Source: Sphingopyxis terrae subsp. terrae NBRC 15098
Lineage (GTDB): Bacteria; Pseudomonadota; Alphaproteobacteria; Sphingomonadales; Sphingomonadaceae
Assembly: GCF_001598815.1 (NCBI RefSeq)
Contig: NZ_BCZQ01000006.1
Coordinates: 62,001-126,000 of the forward strand
Reading direction: 5' to 3'
DNA length: 64,000 bases
Position 1 is the first letter of the stretch, and every line of letters begins with the position of its first letter. Under the pieces are notes generated by a model. It was not told the DNA's origin, ran no database searches, and saw only the letters and a list, made by a program, of their open reading frames with translations. A program made the position numbers and the translations under genes. Positions 49,171 to 58,935 of this stretch are shown here, one piece after another.

Positions 49171-50469
49171 TCAAATCCAGATATCGATCGTGTGGATCAA
49201 AACGCCCACCAGTCCGCCGACCAGCGTGCCGTTGATACGAATATATTGCAGGTCGTCGCCCACGGCATTCTCCAGCCTGTCGGTGATCGTCTTCGCATCC
49301 CAGCCGCGGATCGTGTCCGACACCAGCTTCAGCGCCGTTTCGCCATAGCTGTCGACCGCGCCGACGACGGCGCGGCGGGCGTAGCGGTTGAGCGTGCGTT
49401 TGATCGCCTGGTCCTCGCCCAGCATCGCGCCGAACTGCGTCACCAGCTCGCCGATCCGGCCCGCGAGCATCGTCTCGGGATCGCGCGCCGCGCGCAGCAA
49501 GGCGCCCCGCCCCTGTTCCCACAATCCGTCGAGCCAGCGCTTGACCGCCGGGTTATCGAGCAGTTCGTCGCGCACCCGCGCAACCTTTTCCTGCATTTCC
49601 GGGTCATGCTGCAGATCGAGCGCCAGCTTTGCGAGCCCCTCTTCGACGCGGATGCGGATCGGATGGGTTTCGTCGACCGCCATTTCGCTGAGCAGCTTCG
49701 ACAGGCCGGCGACGATGCGGTTCGAAATGCTCTCGTCGAGGCCGGTGAAGCGGACGATGGCCCCCGAATTGTCGTGGACCATCTGGTGGATCAGATGCTC
49801 GTTGAGGTCGAGCGTCTTCGACCCCCATTTGACCATCGCATCGAGCAACGGTTGATGCCGCCCCTCGGCCAGCGCCGCCTGCAGCGCCTGCCCGAGCAGC
49901 GGCGCGACGTCGAGTTCGCGCAGCCGGTCCGCGATCGCCGATTTGACCATGCCGCCGAGCCGCTGCTGATCGAGCGCGCCGAGCCCGTCGGCGATAATTC
50001 GCGACGCGCCGAGCCTCAGCCGCCCGCCGCCCTCGGCAGGCTGCGAGAGGAATTTGCCGACCGCGCCCGCAACATCGACCGTCTGCATCTTGCGCGCGAT
50101 CAGGCGCGGCAACAGGAAATTGGTGAGCAGAAAGCGCGCCAGCGTGTCGCCGATGCGATTCTTGTTACGCGGCACGATCGCGGTGTGCGGAATCGGCAGC
50201 CCCATCGGGTGACGGAACAGCGCGGTCACGGCAAACCAGTCGGCCAGCCCGCCGACCATCGCCGCTTCGGCAAAGGCGCGGACGAAGCCGACGGCGGGGT
50301 GAACGTCCTGATAATATTTTGCGGTCACGAAGACCGCGGCCATGAAGAGCAGCAGTCCGGTTGCCACAATGCGGACGTTGATGCCGCCGGTCGGAACGGC
50401 GACGCCCACTCCGGCGGGGTGGGCGCGCCTGCTTTCGGTCGGGGGCGATACGCTGGTCATGCCGTTCAA
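49171..50469 (-). CDS. DUF445 membrane protein
   Basis: A 432-aa protein with membrane segments at the N-terminus (IVATGLLLFMAAVFVTA, and AEAAMVGGLADWFAVTALF) and the C-terminus (GTLVGGLVGVLIHTIDIW). The middle is a long helical domain. The DUF445 hallmark GLADWFAVTALFRHPMGLPIPHTAI is clear. An in-frame Pro/Gly-rich N-terminal tail may be an overlong start. Function unknown. It ends 63 bp upstream of the RND transporter start on the same strand. Confidence 0.88.
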   Translation of the reverse strand: MNGMTSVSPPTESRRAHPAGVGVAVPTGGINVRIVATGLLLFMAAVFVTAKYYQDVHPAVGFVRAFAEAAMVGGLADWFAVTALFRHPMGLPIPHTAIVPRNKNRIGDTLARFLLTNFLLPRLIARKMQTVDVAGAVGKFLSQPAEGGGRLRLGASRIIADGLGALDQQRLGGMVKSAIADRLRELDVAPLLGQALQAALAEGRHQPLLDAMVKWGSKTLDLNEHLIHQMVHDNSGAIVRFTGLDESISNRIVAGLSKLLSEMAVDETHPIRIRVEEGLAKLALDLQHDPEMQEKVARVRDELLDNPAVKRWLDGLWEQGRGALLRAARDPETMLAGRIGELVTQFGAMLGEDQAIKRTLNRYARRAVVGAVDSYGETALKLVSDTIRGWDAKTITDRLENAVGDDLQYIRINGTLVGGLVGVLIHTIDIWI

Positions 50470-50532
50470 ATGGGGCAGCCCGCCAAAGGTTGCAACCGGC
50501 GGACCGCGCGCGCGGTCGCCGGTCGCGTCCGG

Positions 50533-53500
50533 TTACTCGGCCGGCTGCGGCGCGGCATCGCCGTGCGGCCGCGTATCGTCGCCCTTCTTGTAGGTGAGCA
50601 GATTGCTCGAGAAGAAGCGGCCGAGGCGCTTTTCGATGCTGTCGGCCAGGCTGAAGCCCGCGGGTACGATCAGCAGCGTCAGCATCGTCGACAGGATTAG
50701 GCCGCCGATGACGACGACGCCCATCGGCGCGCGCCATGCGCCGTCACCCGACAGCGACAGCGCCGTCGGCACCATGCCCGCGACCATCGCGACGGTCGTC
50801 ATGATGATCGGCTGCGCACGCTTGCGCCCTGCATCGACGAGGGCCTCGACCTTGCCGATCCCCTTGTCCATTTCCTCGATCGCGAAATCGACGAGCAGGA
50901 TCGAGTTTTTGGCGACGATCCCCAGCAGCATCAGCAGGCCGATATAGACGGGCATCGAGATCGGCATCCCGGTCACGAGCAGGCCGAGCAACCCGCCGAG
51001 CGGTGCCAGCAGCAGCGACGACATGTTGACCAGCGGCGACAGGAAGCGGCGATAGAGCAGCACCAGCGTCGAGAATACGAGCATCAGGCCCGACACGACC
51101 GCGATCAGGAAGTTCTTGATCAGCTCGGCCTGCCACTTCTGATCGCCCTGGATGACCTTGCGGATACCCTGCGGCATATTCTTGACCGCGGGCAGCGCAT
51201 CGATCTTTTGCTGCGCATTGCCCGTCACAAGGCCGGGCGCAAGATCCGCCCCGATGACGATACGCCGCGTCTGATTGTAACGACGCAATTCGGTCGGCCC
51301 CGCCCCGAAGCCGATTTCGGCTACCGATTTCAGCGGCACGGTCGTCCCGCGCGAGGTCGGCACCGGCAGATTTTCGATCGTCGCGAGGCTGCGGCGCGAA
51401 TCTTCGGACAGCAGCACGCGGATCGGTATCTGGCGATCGGACAGGGAGAATTTCGCCGCATTCTGATCGATATCGCCCAGCGTCGCGATGCGGATCGTCT
51501 GGCTGAGCGCCGCGGTGGTCACGCCGAGTTCGGCGGCCAGATCCATGCGCGGATTGACGATGATCTCGGGCCGCGGAATGTCACCCTCGATCCGCGGCGC
51601 GCGCAGTTCCTTGAGCTTGCTCATTTCGTCGACGATCTTGAGCGCGTGCTTTTCCAGCGCGACCGGATCGTCGCCGCCGATCACCATCGTGATGTCGCGG
51701 CCCGAAAAGCCGCCCGACTGGCTCTGGAACGACACGCGCGCATCGGGAATCGCCGTCAGCTTCGGCTGCAGGCTGCGTTCCCATTCGACGCTGCTGATAT
51801 CGCGGTCCTTCTTGAGCGTCAGGAAGGCATTGCCGCCGCCGACATTCACGTCGAAAAAGGCGGTATCGACGGCGGGGCTTGCGCTGAGGATCGACGAAAC
51901 CTGGTTCGCGATATGCTCGCTCTGCGCCAGCGTCGATCCCGGCGGCAGTTCATATTTGATCTGGCTGTAATCGCTGTTGATCGTCGGCTGGAACTGCTGC
52001 GGCAGCGTGGCGAACAGGACAATGCTCAGCACGAAGGCCGCGGCGCCGATGCCGACGATCCACACGCGGTGATCGAACAGCCGTGCCCAGGCGCGCTGCA
52101 GCATGAACTTGGCCCAGCCGGTAAAGGCCCATTGCCGCATCCCGACAAACCAGGCGAGCGCACCGAGCAAGATCGCGAGCAAGCTGATCGCAAGGAAGAC
52201 GATCACGGTCAGCGTCGGCGTGCGCAGCAGGAAATAGAGCGCGGTATTCGGCGCATCCTGACCGACCGGCACCGGCTGGAAATAGGCGTAGGCCGAATAG
52301 AGGACGAAGATGCCCGACAGGATCAGGGGAACAGCGAGGAAGGCGAGCCGGGTCGGAACCGCTTCGTAGCGGGCGCGCACCGCGTGATGCTTGCCATTGT
52401 CGAGCGTCCAGCGCAGCACGCGCTCGTAACGATCGATCCACGGCCCTTCGGCGTGCGCCTGTTCGCCGTGCGCGGCCAGGAAATAGGCCGCGATCATCGG
52501 CGTTATCATACGCGCGACGGCAAGGCTCATCAGCACCGCGAACACCACGGTCATCCCGAACTGGATGAAGAACTGGCCCGAGATGCCGGGCATCAACGCG
52601 ACGGGCAGGAAGACCGCGACGATCGACATCGTCGTCGCCACAACCGCGAGGCCGATTTCGTCGGCGGCGTCGATCGAAGCCTGATAGGCCGTCTTGCCCA
52701 TACGCATATGTCGGACGATATTCTCGATCTCGACGATCGCGTCGTCGACCAGCACCCCGGCGACAAGGCTGAGCGCGAGCAACGACAGGCTGTTGAGCGA
52801 AAAGCCCATCAGATCCATGAACCAGAAGGTCGGAATGGCCGACAGCGGGATCGCCATCGCACTGATCATCGTCGCGCGCCAGTCGCGCAGGAACAGGAAG
52901 ACGACGACGACGGCGAGCACCGCGCCTTCGATCATCGCGGCCATCGAGCTGCGATATTGTTCCTTCGTATAGTCGGTGCGGGTGAAGAGGATCTTGAACT
53001 TCACCTTGGGGTTGTTCTTCTCGATCTGCGCCAGCTTCTTCATCGCCTCGTCATGGACACTGACGTCCGAAGAGCCCTTCGCCTTTTCGATCGAGAAAGA
53101 CAGCACCTGACGGCCGTTGATCTTGGCCAGATTGCGCTGTTCGGCATAGCCGTCGGTCACCTTGGCCACGTCCGAAAGCTGGATCGTCCGGCCGTTGCCG
53201 ATCGAAATGCGCGTTTCGCCGAGCTGGAAAGCATTCTGTGCGTTGCCGAGGACGCGGACCGCCTGCTCCGACCCGGCAATTTCGGTGCGCCCGCCCGCCG
53301 CGTTCAGATTGACCTGACGGAGCTGCTGGTTCACCTGGCTCGCGGTCAGGCCATAGCTCTGCATCCGCGCGGGATCGAGGATCACGCGGATTTCGCGGTC
53401 GACCCCGCCCGAACGGCGCACCTGGCTCATACCCGGCACCGACAGCAGCTCTTTTGCGACCGTATTGTCGACGAACCACGACAATTGTTCGAGCGTCATG

Positions 53501-53949
53501 TCGGTCGCTTCGACCGAGAAATAGGTGATCGGGCCGCCGGCGATATCGACACGAACCACCTGCGGCTCGAGAATCCCGTCGGGCAGGTTGCTGCGGATTT
53601 GGGAAATCGCCTGATTGACGTCATTATAGGCGCGATCGATCGGTGTCCCGATCGCAAATTGCACCATCGTACGGCTGCTGCCTTCGCTGACATAGGAGGA
53701 GAGTTCATCGACCCCGCTGACGCTGCGCACCGCGGCCTCGATACGCTGCGTCACCTGCGTTTCGAGTTCCGCAGGCGCGGCGCCCGGCTGCGCGACGATG
53801 ACCTGCACCGCCGGGAATTCGATATCGGGATTGTCGTTGACGTCCATCCGGTTGAAGCTGACGATCCCCGCCAGCAGCAGCAGCGCGAACAGGACGATCG
53901 GCGGCACCGGATTGCGGATGCACCAGGCGGAAATGTTGCGAAAGCTCAT
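50533..53949 (-). CDS. RND-family efflux permease with inserted helices
   Basis: An 1138-aa RND (HAE1-type) inner-membrane pump. Proton-relay Asp pair is in [12 protein letters not shown] (D402-D403). Helices, porter loops and docking regions follow the AcrB plan: [19 protein letters not shown] at the start, [17 protein letters not shown] at helix 6. Between helices 6 and 7 there is an insertion of about 115 residues (about 512-628) that holds two more hydrophobic stretches ([20 protein letters not shown] and [20 protein letters not shown]). The adaptor gene starts the operon 40 bp upstream. Substrates are unknown. Confidence 0.93.
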   Translation of the reverse strand: MSFRNISAWCIRNPVPPIVLFALLLLAGIVSFNRMDVNDNPDIEFPAVQVIVAQPGAAPAELETQVTQRIEAAVRSVSGVDELSSYVSEGSSRTMVQFAIGTPIDRAYNDVNQAISQIRSNLPDGILEPQVVRVDIAGGPITYFSVEATDMTLEQLSWFVDNTVAKELLSVPGMSQVRRSGGVDREIRVILDPARMQSYGLTASQVNQQLRQVNLNAAGGRTEIAGSEQAVRVLGNAQNAFQLGETRISIGNGRTIQLSDVAKVTDGYAEQRNLAKINGRQVLSFSIEKAKGSSDVSVHDEAMKKLAQIEKNNPKVKFKILFTRTDYTKEQYRSSMAAMIEGAVLAVVVVFLFLRDWRATMISAMAIPLSAIPTFWFMDLMGFSLNSLSLLALSLVAGVLVDDAIVEIENIVRHMRMGKTAYQASIDAADEIGLAVVATTMSIVAVFLPVALMPGISGQFFIQFGMTVVFAVLMSLAVARMITPMIAAYFLAAHGEQAHAEGPWIDRYERVLRWTLDNGKHHAVRARYEAVPTRLAFLAVPLILSGIFVLYSAYAYFQPVPVGQDAPNTALYFLLRTPTLTVIVFLAISLLAILLGALAWFVGMRQWAFTGWAKFMLQRAWARLFDHRVWIVGIGAAAFVLSIVLFATLPQQFQPTINSDYSQIKYELPPGSTLAQSEHIANQVSSILSASPAVDTAFFDVNVGGGNAFLTLKKDRDISSVEWERSLQPKLTAIPDARVSFQSQSGGFSGRDITMVIGGDDPVALEKHALKIVDEMSKLKELRAPRIEGDIPRPEIIVNPRMDLAAELGVTTAALSQTIRIATLGDIDQNAAKFSLSDRQIPIRVLLSEDSRRSLATIENLPVPTSRGTTVPLKSVAEIGFGAGPTELRRYNQTRRIVIGADLAPGLVTGNAQQKIDALPAVKNMPQGIRKVIQGDQKWQAELIKNFLIAVVSGLMLVFSTLVLLYRRFLSPLVNMSSLLLAPLGGLLGLLVTGMPISMPVYIGLLMLLGIVAKNSILLVDFAIEEMDKGIGKVEALVDAGRKRAQPIIMTTVAMVAGMVPTALSLSGDGAWRAPMGVVVIGGLILSTMLTLLIVPAGFSLADSIEKRLGRFFSSNLLTYKKGDDTRPHGDAAPQPAE

Positions 53950-53989
53950 GATTCAAACGCCCTTGTGCGCAGTCGGTCCGGAGAGAGGC

Positions 53990-55201
53990 TTATTGCGACG
54001 ACTTCTGGATCGTCGGCTTCACCTTGTCGCCGACGTTGAGGAAGGCGCCCGCAAGCACGACGACCTTTTCATTGCCGGTCAGACCCGACGCAATCGACAC
54101 GCCGCCATCGGTGACGGTTCCGACCTTGACGGGACGCCGTTCGATCTTGTCGTCCTTGCCGACGATCAGGACATAATTGCCCTCGGGCCCGCTCTGCACC
54201 GCGCTTTCGGGAAGAAGCGGCGCCTCGGCCGAACCCGAGACGAGGCGCGCGTCGGCGAAGCCGCCGGGACGCAGTGCGTCGCTGTAGGGAACAGCAATGC
54301 GCACCGTGCCCTGCCGCGTGTCGGGATTGACGACCGGCGACACCTGCCACACCTGTCCGGCGATCTGCAGATTGGTGCCGACCGGGGTCACGGTCGCGCG
54401 CGTTCCGGTGCGGACACGCTGGAGGTCGCCCTCGGCCAACTGCGCGAGCATTTCCATTTCGCCGGCCTTGGCCATGCGGAACAGAACGCCGCTGCCGGCG
54501 CCGACGACCTGGCCCGGTTCGACCTGACGCGTGAGCACCAGGCCCGCCGCGGGTGCGACGATATTCAGGCGGCCATTGCGCGCAACGGCTTCCTTATACT
54601 GCGCTTCGGCAACGCGAACCCGTGCGTTCGCGGAGTCGCGCGTCGCGCGCTTGCGGTCGAGGTCCGCTTTCGAGATGAAGCCGCGTCCGACCAGTGCCTC
54701 GGCGCGATCGAGTTCGGATTGCGCGAGGTCGGCATCCGCCTTGGCAACACGGATCGATGCGGAGAGGCTTGCGGCCTGCTGCGCCTGCACCGACCGGTCG
54801 ATCACCGCGAGCGTCTGGCCCGCGCCGACCCATTGACCGGGTTCGACAAGGACGCTGACGACCTGACCGCCCTCGCCCGCGACGCCGACCGGCATCTCGC
54901 GGCGCGCCGCGATGGTACCGTTGGCAGCGATCACCGCCTGGACCGATTGGCGGCCCGGGATCATCACCGTCACGGTCGGCGTGCTGGCACCCGCAGCGGC
55001 GCCCGCTGCACCGCCCGCGGCCGCATCGTCGCCGGCCTTACCCGAACCGAACGCGAACCAGGCGACGGCAAGCACGATCGCGGTCAATACCAGCGCGACG
55101 ATCAGGATCGTCCGCTTGCGGCGATTGTCCGCCTCTTCGTAAAAGCTTTGGGTCGAACCCGCCAGGCTATCCATCGAATCCACTTTCCGCTCGTAGTTCA
55201 C
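53990..55201 (-). CDS. RND periplasmic adaptor (MFP) subunit
   Basis: A membrane fusion protein of about 403 aa from the GTG at 55201, which is preceded by GGGGAG at 6 nt and starts MNYERKVDS. The ATG at 55174 is a fair alternative. The N-terminal helix is RTILIVALVLTAIVLAVAWF, then the lipoyl and hairpin domains (VSVLVEPGQWVGAGQTLAVIDRS, QAQQAASLSASIRVAKADADLAQSELDRAEAL) and beta-barrel (PDTRQGTVRIAVPYSDALRPGGFADA). It links the RND pump to an outer-membrane channel not encoded here. Confidence 0.9.
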   Translation of the reverse strand: MNYERKVDSMDSLAGSTQSFYEEADNRRKRTILIVALVLTAIVLAVAWFAFGSGKAGDDAAAGGAAGAAAGASTPTVTVMIPGRQSVQAVIAANGTIAARREMPVGVAGEGGQVVSVLVEPGQWVGAGQTLAVIDRSVQAQQAASLSASIRVAKADADLAQSELDRAEALVGRGFISKADLDRKRATRDSANARVRVAEAQYKEAVARNGRLNIVAPAAGLVLTRQVEPGQVVGAGSGVLFRMAKAGEMEMLAQLAEGDLQRVRTGTRATVTPVGTNLQIAGQVWQVSPVVNPDTRQGTVRIAVPYSDALRPGGFADARLVSGSAEAPLLPESAVQSGPEGNYVLIVGKDDKIERRPVKVGTVTDGGVSIASGLTGNEKVVVLAGAFLNVGDKVKPTIQKSSQ

Positions 55202-55410
55202 GTCGAACTCCCCATCCCTCCGCGCCGGCATGTGCCGCAGCCGTTCGTGACGGCCGCCCCTCTCTTCCGAACGGCAGGACAAATATGTCGAAGGTGTATT
55301 ACCCTATTACATCACCACATACAAGAGGCGATTGAGCCCGTGCCCACCCCGCGCACAGCCGCGCGCAACTAGACGAAATCATCGGTCTTTTCCAGCGCTT
55401 ATGCCCCACG

Positions 55411-55446
55411 AAAAAAGGCGGCCTGCCACCGCAGACCGCCCTTTTT
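55411..55446. terminator. Strong bidirectional terminator
   Basis: A stem ggcgg/ccgcc with inner ctgc/gcag and a 4-nt loop is flanked by an A-run on the left (aaaaaa, 55411-55416) and a T-run on the right, so it can act in both directions. On the minus strand it ends the GlsB pair transcript before the RND adaptor gene. Confidence 0.85.
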
Positions 55447-55488
55447 CGAACCTTCGCTCCGCTTTGGAGCTATGTCGGTTTCAGCGCT

Positions 55489-55761
55489 TCAGCGCACCCT
55501 GCCCCGCCGGACCAGATTGACGATGGCAAGCAGGATCACGGCGCCCAGAAAGGCCGTCAGCAACGTCTTGGGATCGAACGCGTCACCACGCAAATGGCCG
55601 CCGCCGATCAGACCGCCGAGCAGAAACCGCCCCAGAATAGAGCCGATGCAGCCGACGATGATATTCAGGAAAATGCCTTGTTGTGCATCGGTCCGCATCA
55701 CGATGCTGGCAAGCCAGCCGATGATGCCGCCTACGACGATAGCGATGATGAAATCGATCAT
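55489..55761 (-). CDS. GlsB/YeaQ/YmgE-family membrane protein, copy 1
   Basis: A 90-aa three-helix protein of the transglycosylase-associated family. The conserved start IIAIVVGGIIGWLASIVMRTDAQQGIFLNIIVGCIGSI and C-terminal LTAFLGAVILLAIVNLVRRG are clear. Members are often stress- or stationary-phase-induced in other bacteria. The next gene upstream encodes a close relative, so this is a tandem duplication. Confidence 0.93.
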   Translation of the reverse strand: MIDFIIAIVVGGIIGWLASIVMRTDAQQGIFLNIIVGCIGSILGRFLLGGLIGGGHLRGDAFDPKTLLTAFLGAVILLAIVNLVRRGRVR

Positions 55762-55878
55762 GACATTGACCCCCTACGATCATTGTTGCCCGCCAGTCTG
55801 CGGGTATGTGCTTGATAACGCGAACGGCCCCGATTGCCTAATGAATTGGCGGCGACCCGAAGGACGCCGCCATCGGGG

Positions 55879-56136
55879 TCAGCGGACGCTGCCGCGGCGC
55901 ACCAGATTCACGACCGCCAGCAGGATGATCGCACCCAGCAGCGACACGAGGAAGCTGTACAGCGTAATCGCGTTGTTGATCGAACCGCCGCCGATCAGCA
56001 GGCCGCCAATGAAGGCGCCGATGATGCCTACAACGATATTGAGCAGGATGCCCTGCTGCGCGTCGGTGCGCATGACGATGCTGGCGAGCCAGCCGACCAC
56101 ACCGCCGACAACGAGCCAAATGATAATGCCGATCAT
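55879..56136 (-). CDS. GlsB/YeaQ/YmgE-family membrane protein, copy 2
   Basis: An 85-aa protein from the ATG at 56136, which has GAGGAGATTGCAAC upstream. It shares long blocks with copy 1 (VGGVVGWLASIVMRTDAQQGILLNI and LLGAIILLAVVNLVRRGSVR). It lacks the small middle insertion (GGHLRGDAFDPK) of copy 1. The two genes are 117 bp apart on the same strand. The longer frame to 56283 is not supported. Confidence 0.93.
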   Translation of the reverse strand: MIGIIIWLVVGGVVGWLASIVMRTDAQQGILLNIVVGIIGAFIGGLLIGGGSINNAITLYSFLVSLLGAIILLAVVNLVRRGSVR

Positions 56137-57057
56137 GTTGCAATCTCCTCCTTGAACATAGTCGAACGTCGATGCGGAACCCGTTCCGGCGCTCGGCCGG
56201 TCGCGGTGCGACATCGCTTCAACGATGCGATCATAATGTCGATGGAGGTCGAAAAGTTCCCGGCCGCTTCCCCGAAAGGTCACGGCCGGGACAGTGGGAT
56301 CAGTTCCGGTCGGGGAACTGCTCCGGGTCGCAGGACGGGATTTAGGGGGATTGGTGCACCGCGGTTGTGACAGGCATCACAGGTGCGAAAAAAATGCCGA
56401 AGGCCGATAGCGGCACCCAAACAGGCGGCACGCAAACGAAATGGGGGCCGACATCGCTGCCAACCCCCACTATCCGGTTTCGATCGTCGCGCGTCCGTTC
56501 CGCTTCATCCCGAACCGCTGGCCTGGCGACCAGCAGCCCGCCAAACGATGCGTCGCGGCGCGCGCCGGCTCGATCCGGCGATGGTTTGGTCGGCCCCCTT
56601 TCGGGGGCCGGCCTCACCCGGAAAGCCCTTCGTCATCCGGTCTGCGCGTCCGCCGAAGCGGTCGCCGTCCAAGCGACGGTCTGCTTTCCCGTACCCGATC
56701 GGGTTCGCCTCAACTCGTGGGAATCGCGGCGTTCCGTGATCGAGCTATCGGTCAATTTCCTCGTCAACCGGCCCGTTCTCTTCTGGCTAGTCTTGCAACC
56801 ACCCTTCGTGTCCCGGCGGTCCGACGTCTCTGTCGTCCGATGATTTGAAGCTGACATGAAGGCCGCGGAGCGCCAAATAAAAAACGCGCTTTCGCGCGCA
56901 GCACACGCCGCCTTCTGTGGATAAGTCCGGCATTAGCAACAAGCGGATTCGGGGCAGCATTTTTGTAACAGCGTTGCAGCATTTTCGGATTCGCCCAGAG
57001 GCGGTTTCAGCGACGACTCGCCGATCCGACTCGCCCCGCGCGACGCCGACTCGCGAC
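56137..57057. other. Intergenic, 0.9 kb without a convincing gene
   Basis: This is the longest gap in the window. Several frames cross it on both strands, but none resembles a protein or has a clear ribosome binding site. The stretch contains a GC hairpin (ggccccc/gggggcc at 56592-56609), a perfect DnaA box, and six GANTC sites between 56946 and 57059, near the nadA end. The first 200 bp should carry the promoter of the GlsB pair. I could not assign a small RNA. Confidence 0.5.
56916..56924 (-). promoter_or_regulatory. Perfect DnaA box
   Basis: TGTGGATAA on the plus strand is the exact complement of the consensus TTATCCACA. Only one perfect box was noticed here, so this is not a classical origin. 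Confidence 0.6.
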
Positions 57058-58047
57058 TCAGCGAGCGCCCAGATCGCCCTTGCCGACGGTTCCCGACGCC
57101 ATTTCGAGCATCCGGTCGAGGCTCTTGCGCGCGGCAAGGCGCAGGTCCTCGTCGAGTTCGATCTGCGGCTTCAGGTCCCGCAGCGCGATGTAGAGCTTTT
57201 CCATCGTGTTGAGCGCCATATAGGGGCAGATGTTGCAGTTGCAGTTGCCGTCCGCACCCGGCGCACCGATGAAATTCTTCCCGGGCAGCGCGAGCTGCAT
57301 CTGGTGGATGATATGCGGTTCGGTCGCGACGATCAGCGTATCGCCGTCGAAGGTCTTGGCGAATTGCAGGATGCCGCTGGTCGATCCGACATAATCGGCA
57401 TGATCGACGATATAGGGCGGACATTCGGGGTGCGCCGCGACCGGCGCGTCCGGATGCTGCGCCTTCAGCTTCAGCAGCTCGGTTTCGCTGAAGGCTTCGT
57501 GGACGATGCACACGCCGGGCCAGAGCAGCATGTCGCGCCCGAACTTGCGGTTCAGATAGCCGCCGAGGTGGCGGTCGGGGCCGAAAATGATCTTCTGTTC
57601 GGGCGGGATCTGGCTGATGATCGTCTCGGCGCTCGACGAGGTCACGATAACGTCGCTGAGCGCCTTCACCGCCGCCGAGCAGTTGATGTAGGTCAGCGCG
57701 ATATGGTCGGGATGGGCGGCGCGGAACCGCGCGAATTGTTCGGGCGGGCAGCTGTCCTCCAGGCTGCACCCGGCGTCGAGATCGGGCAGGATCACGATCT
57801 TTTCGGGGCTGAGAATCTTCGCCGTCTCGGCCATGAACTTGACCCCGCAAAAGGCGATGACATCGGCATCGGTCTCGGCCGCCTTGCGCGAAAGCTCGAG
57901 CGAATCGCCGACGAAATCGGCAAGATCCTGAATTTCCGGCTTCTGGTAATAATGCGCCAGAATCACCGCATTGCGCTCCTTGCGCAGACGATCGATCTCG
58001 GCGCGCAGGTCGAGGCCGGAGAGATTTTCGCGGACGGGAGCAGTCAT
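57058..58047 (-). CDS. nadA: Quinolinate synthase
   Basis: A 329-aa NadA. It condenses iminoaspartate with DHAP to quinolinate on the way to NAD, using a [4Fe-4S] cluster. The three cluster cysteines are C123 (INCSAAVKA), C209 (HPECPPY) and C274 (CNCNICPYM). AHYYQKPEIQDLADFVGDSLEL is the N-terminal signature. Length is normal. NadB and NadC are not next to it. Confidence 0.97.
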   Translation of the reverse strand: MTAPVRENLSGLDLRAEIDRLRKERNAVILAHYYQKPEIQDLADFVGDSLELSRKAAETDADVIAFCGVKFMAETAKILSPEKIVILPDLDAGCSLEDSCPPEQFARFRAAHPDHIALTYINCSAAVKALSDVIVTSSSAETIISQIPPEQKIIFGPDRHLGGYLNRKFGRDMLLWPGVCIVHEAFSETELLKLKAQHPDAPVAAHPECPPYIVDHADYVGSTSGILQFAKTFDGDTLIVATEPHIIHQMQLALPGKNFIGAPGADGNCNCNICPYMALNTMEKLYIALRDLKPQIELDEDLRLAARKSLDRMLEMASGTVGKGDLGAR

Positions 58048-58141
58048 GGCGGTTCCTTGTCGGTGCTTGTCGGGCGCTCCCTACACCGCCGTCAGCGCGA
58101 GGGCAAACGCGCCCGCCGCGGCTTATGCCGGCCGCGGCTGG

Positions 58142-58855
58142 TCAGCCGCCGCCAAGGCGCCGCGCAAGCTCCTCGACCGGCGGTGCCAATGCGAGCGAGT
58201 AGACCGCAATGCGGGTTAGCACCACCGCGAGCGCGACCCGGATCGTCGCCGGGTGCACGCGCCCGATCGTGCGGCGGTCATGGAACGCGATCAGGCCGAC
58301 GACCGCGAGTTCGACAAGGCCGATCGGAATGTCGGACCAGCCGATCATCAGCGGTAGCGGCAAGACGCGCCCAAGCGCCGGTTCGAGGACGATGATCGTC
58401 GCCCCCAGCATCAGGCGCCGGTGCCAGTCGGTGGCACGGCGGCGGCGGATCGCAGCATAGACAAGCAGCCCGAAAGCGATCGCTTCGATTGCGGTCAGCG
58501 CGAGAAAATAAGGTGCGGTGAAAAAGGGCGGCTGGCGGTGCAGGATCACCGCGGCAAAGCCGGTGAAGATGCCAAGCCCGACGATGATCGTCGCCAGCGC
58601 GGCGCCGGTCCAGCCAAGCTGGCGGTGCAGCGTCCGGTTGCCCGATGCCGCCAGACGCGGCTGGACAACGAGCAGCCCGAGCCAGCCGAACATCGCCAGC
58701 GCGTGCAGATGCACCCAAATCGGTGCGGCTACCGGATCGGCCAGCCCGCGAAATGCGAACTGGGCGAATGCGACGAAGATGAAAAGCGCGAGGCCGATTG
58801 CCATACGCTGCCAGAAACGCTCGCCGGCGAGCGCGCGATTTGCGGTCGTTGCCAT
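58142..58855 (-). CDS. Hypothetical multi-pass membrane protein
   Basis: A 237-aa protein with about six or seven helices (MAIGLALFIFVAFAQFAF, WVHLHALAMFGWLGLLVV, LGWTGAALATIIVGLGIFTG, YFLALTAIEAIAFGLLVYAAI). The HLHALAMFGW and NRTLHRQLGW histidines look like those of DUF2306-like or b561-like proteins, but I cannot confirm heme binding. No operon partner overlaps. Function unknown. Confidence 0.7.
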   Translation of the reverse strand: MATTANRALAGERFWQRMAIGLALFIFVAFAQFAFRGLADPVAAPIWVHLHALAMFGWLGLLVVQPRLAASGNRTLHRQLGWTGAALATIIVGLGIFTGFAAVILHRQPPFFTAPYFLALTAIEAIAFGLLVYAAIRRRRATDWHRRLMLGATIIVLEPALGRVLPLPLMIGWSDIPIGLVELAVVGLIAFHDRRTIGRVHPATIRVALAVVLTRIAVYSLALAPPVEELARRLGGG

Positions 58856-58935
58856 GCCATACCCCCCTCAGGCCGGACAGGCGGCGGAAGCTAGCGTGAA
58901 GCCCGCGCTGACGAAAGCCGAAATTTCGGAGGGGC

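Noticed and set aside
56440..56560. Possible tmRNA or other stable RNA in the gap
   Set aside because: A gggg/cccc pairing and ggtttcgatc caught the eye, but the tag-coding segment and tRNA-like ends are not seen.
56367..56848. Overlapping plus-strand frames of 118-158 codons in the large gap
   Set aside because: Arg/Pro/Ser-rich, no start signals and no family, three frames open at the same place, as in GC-rich non-coding DNA.
56916..56924. Replication origin
   Set aside because: A single DnaA box without an AT-rich unwinding region, other boxes or origin-linked genes.
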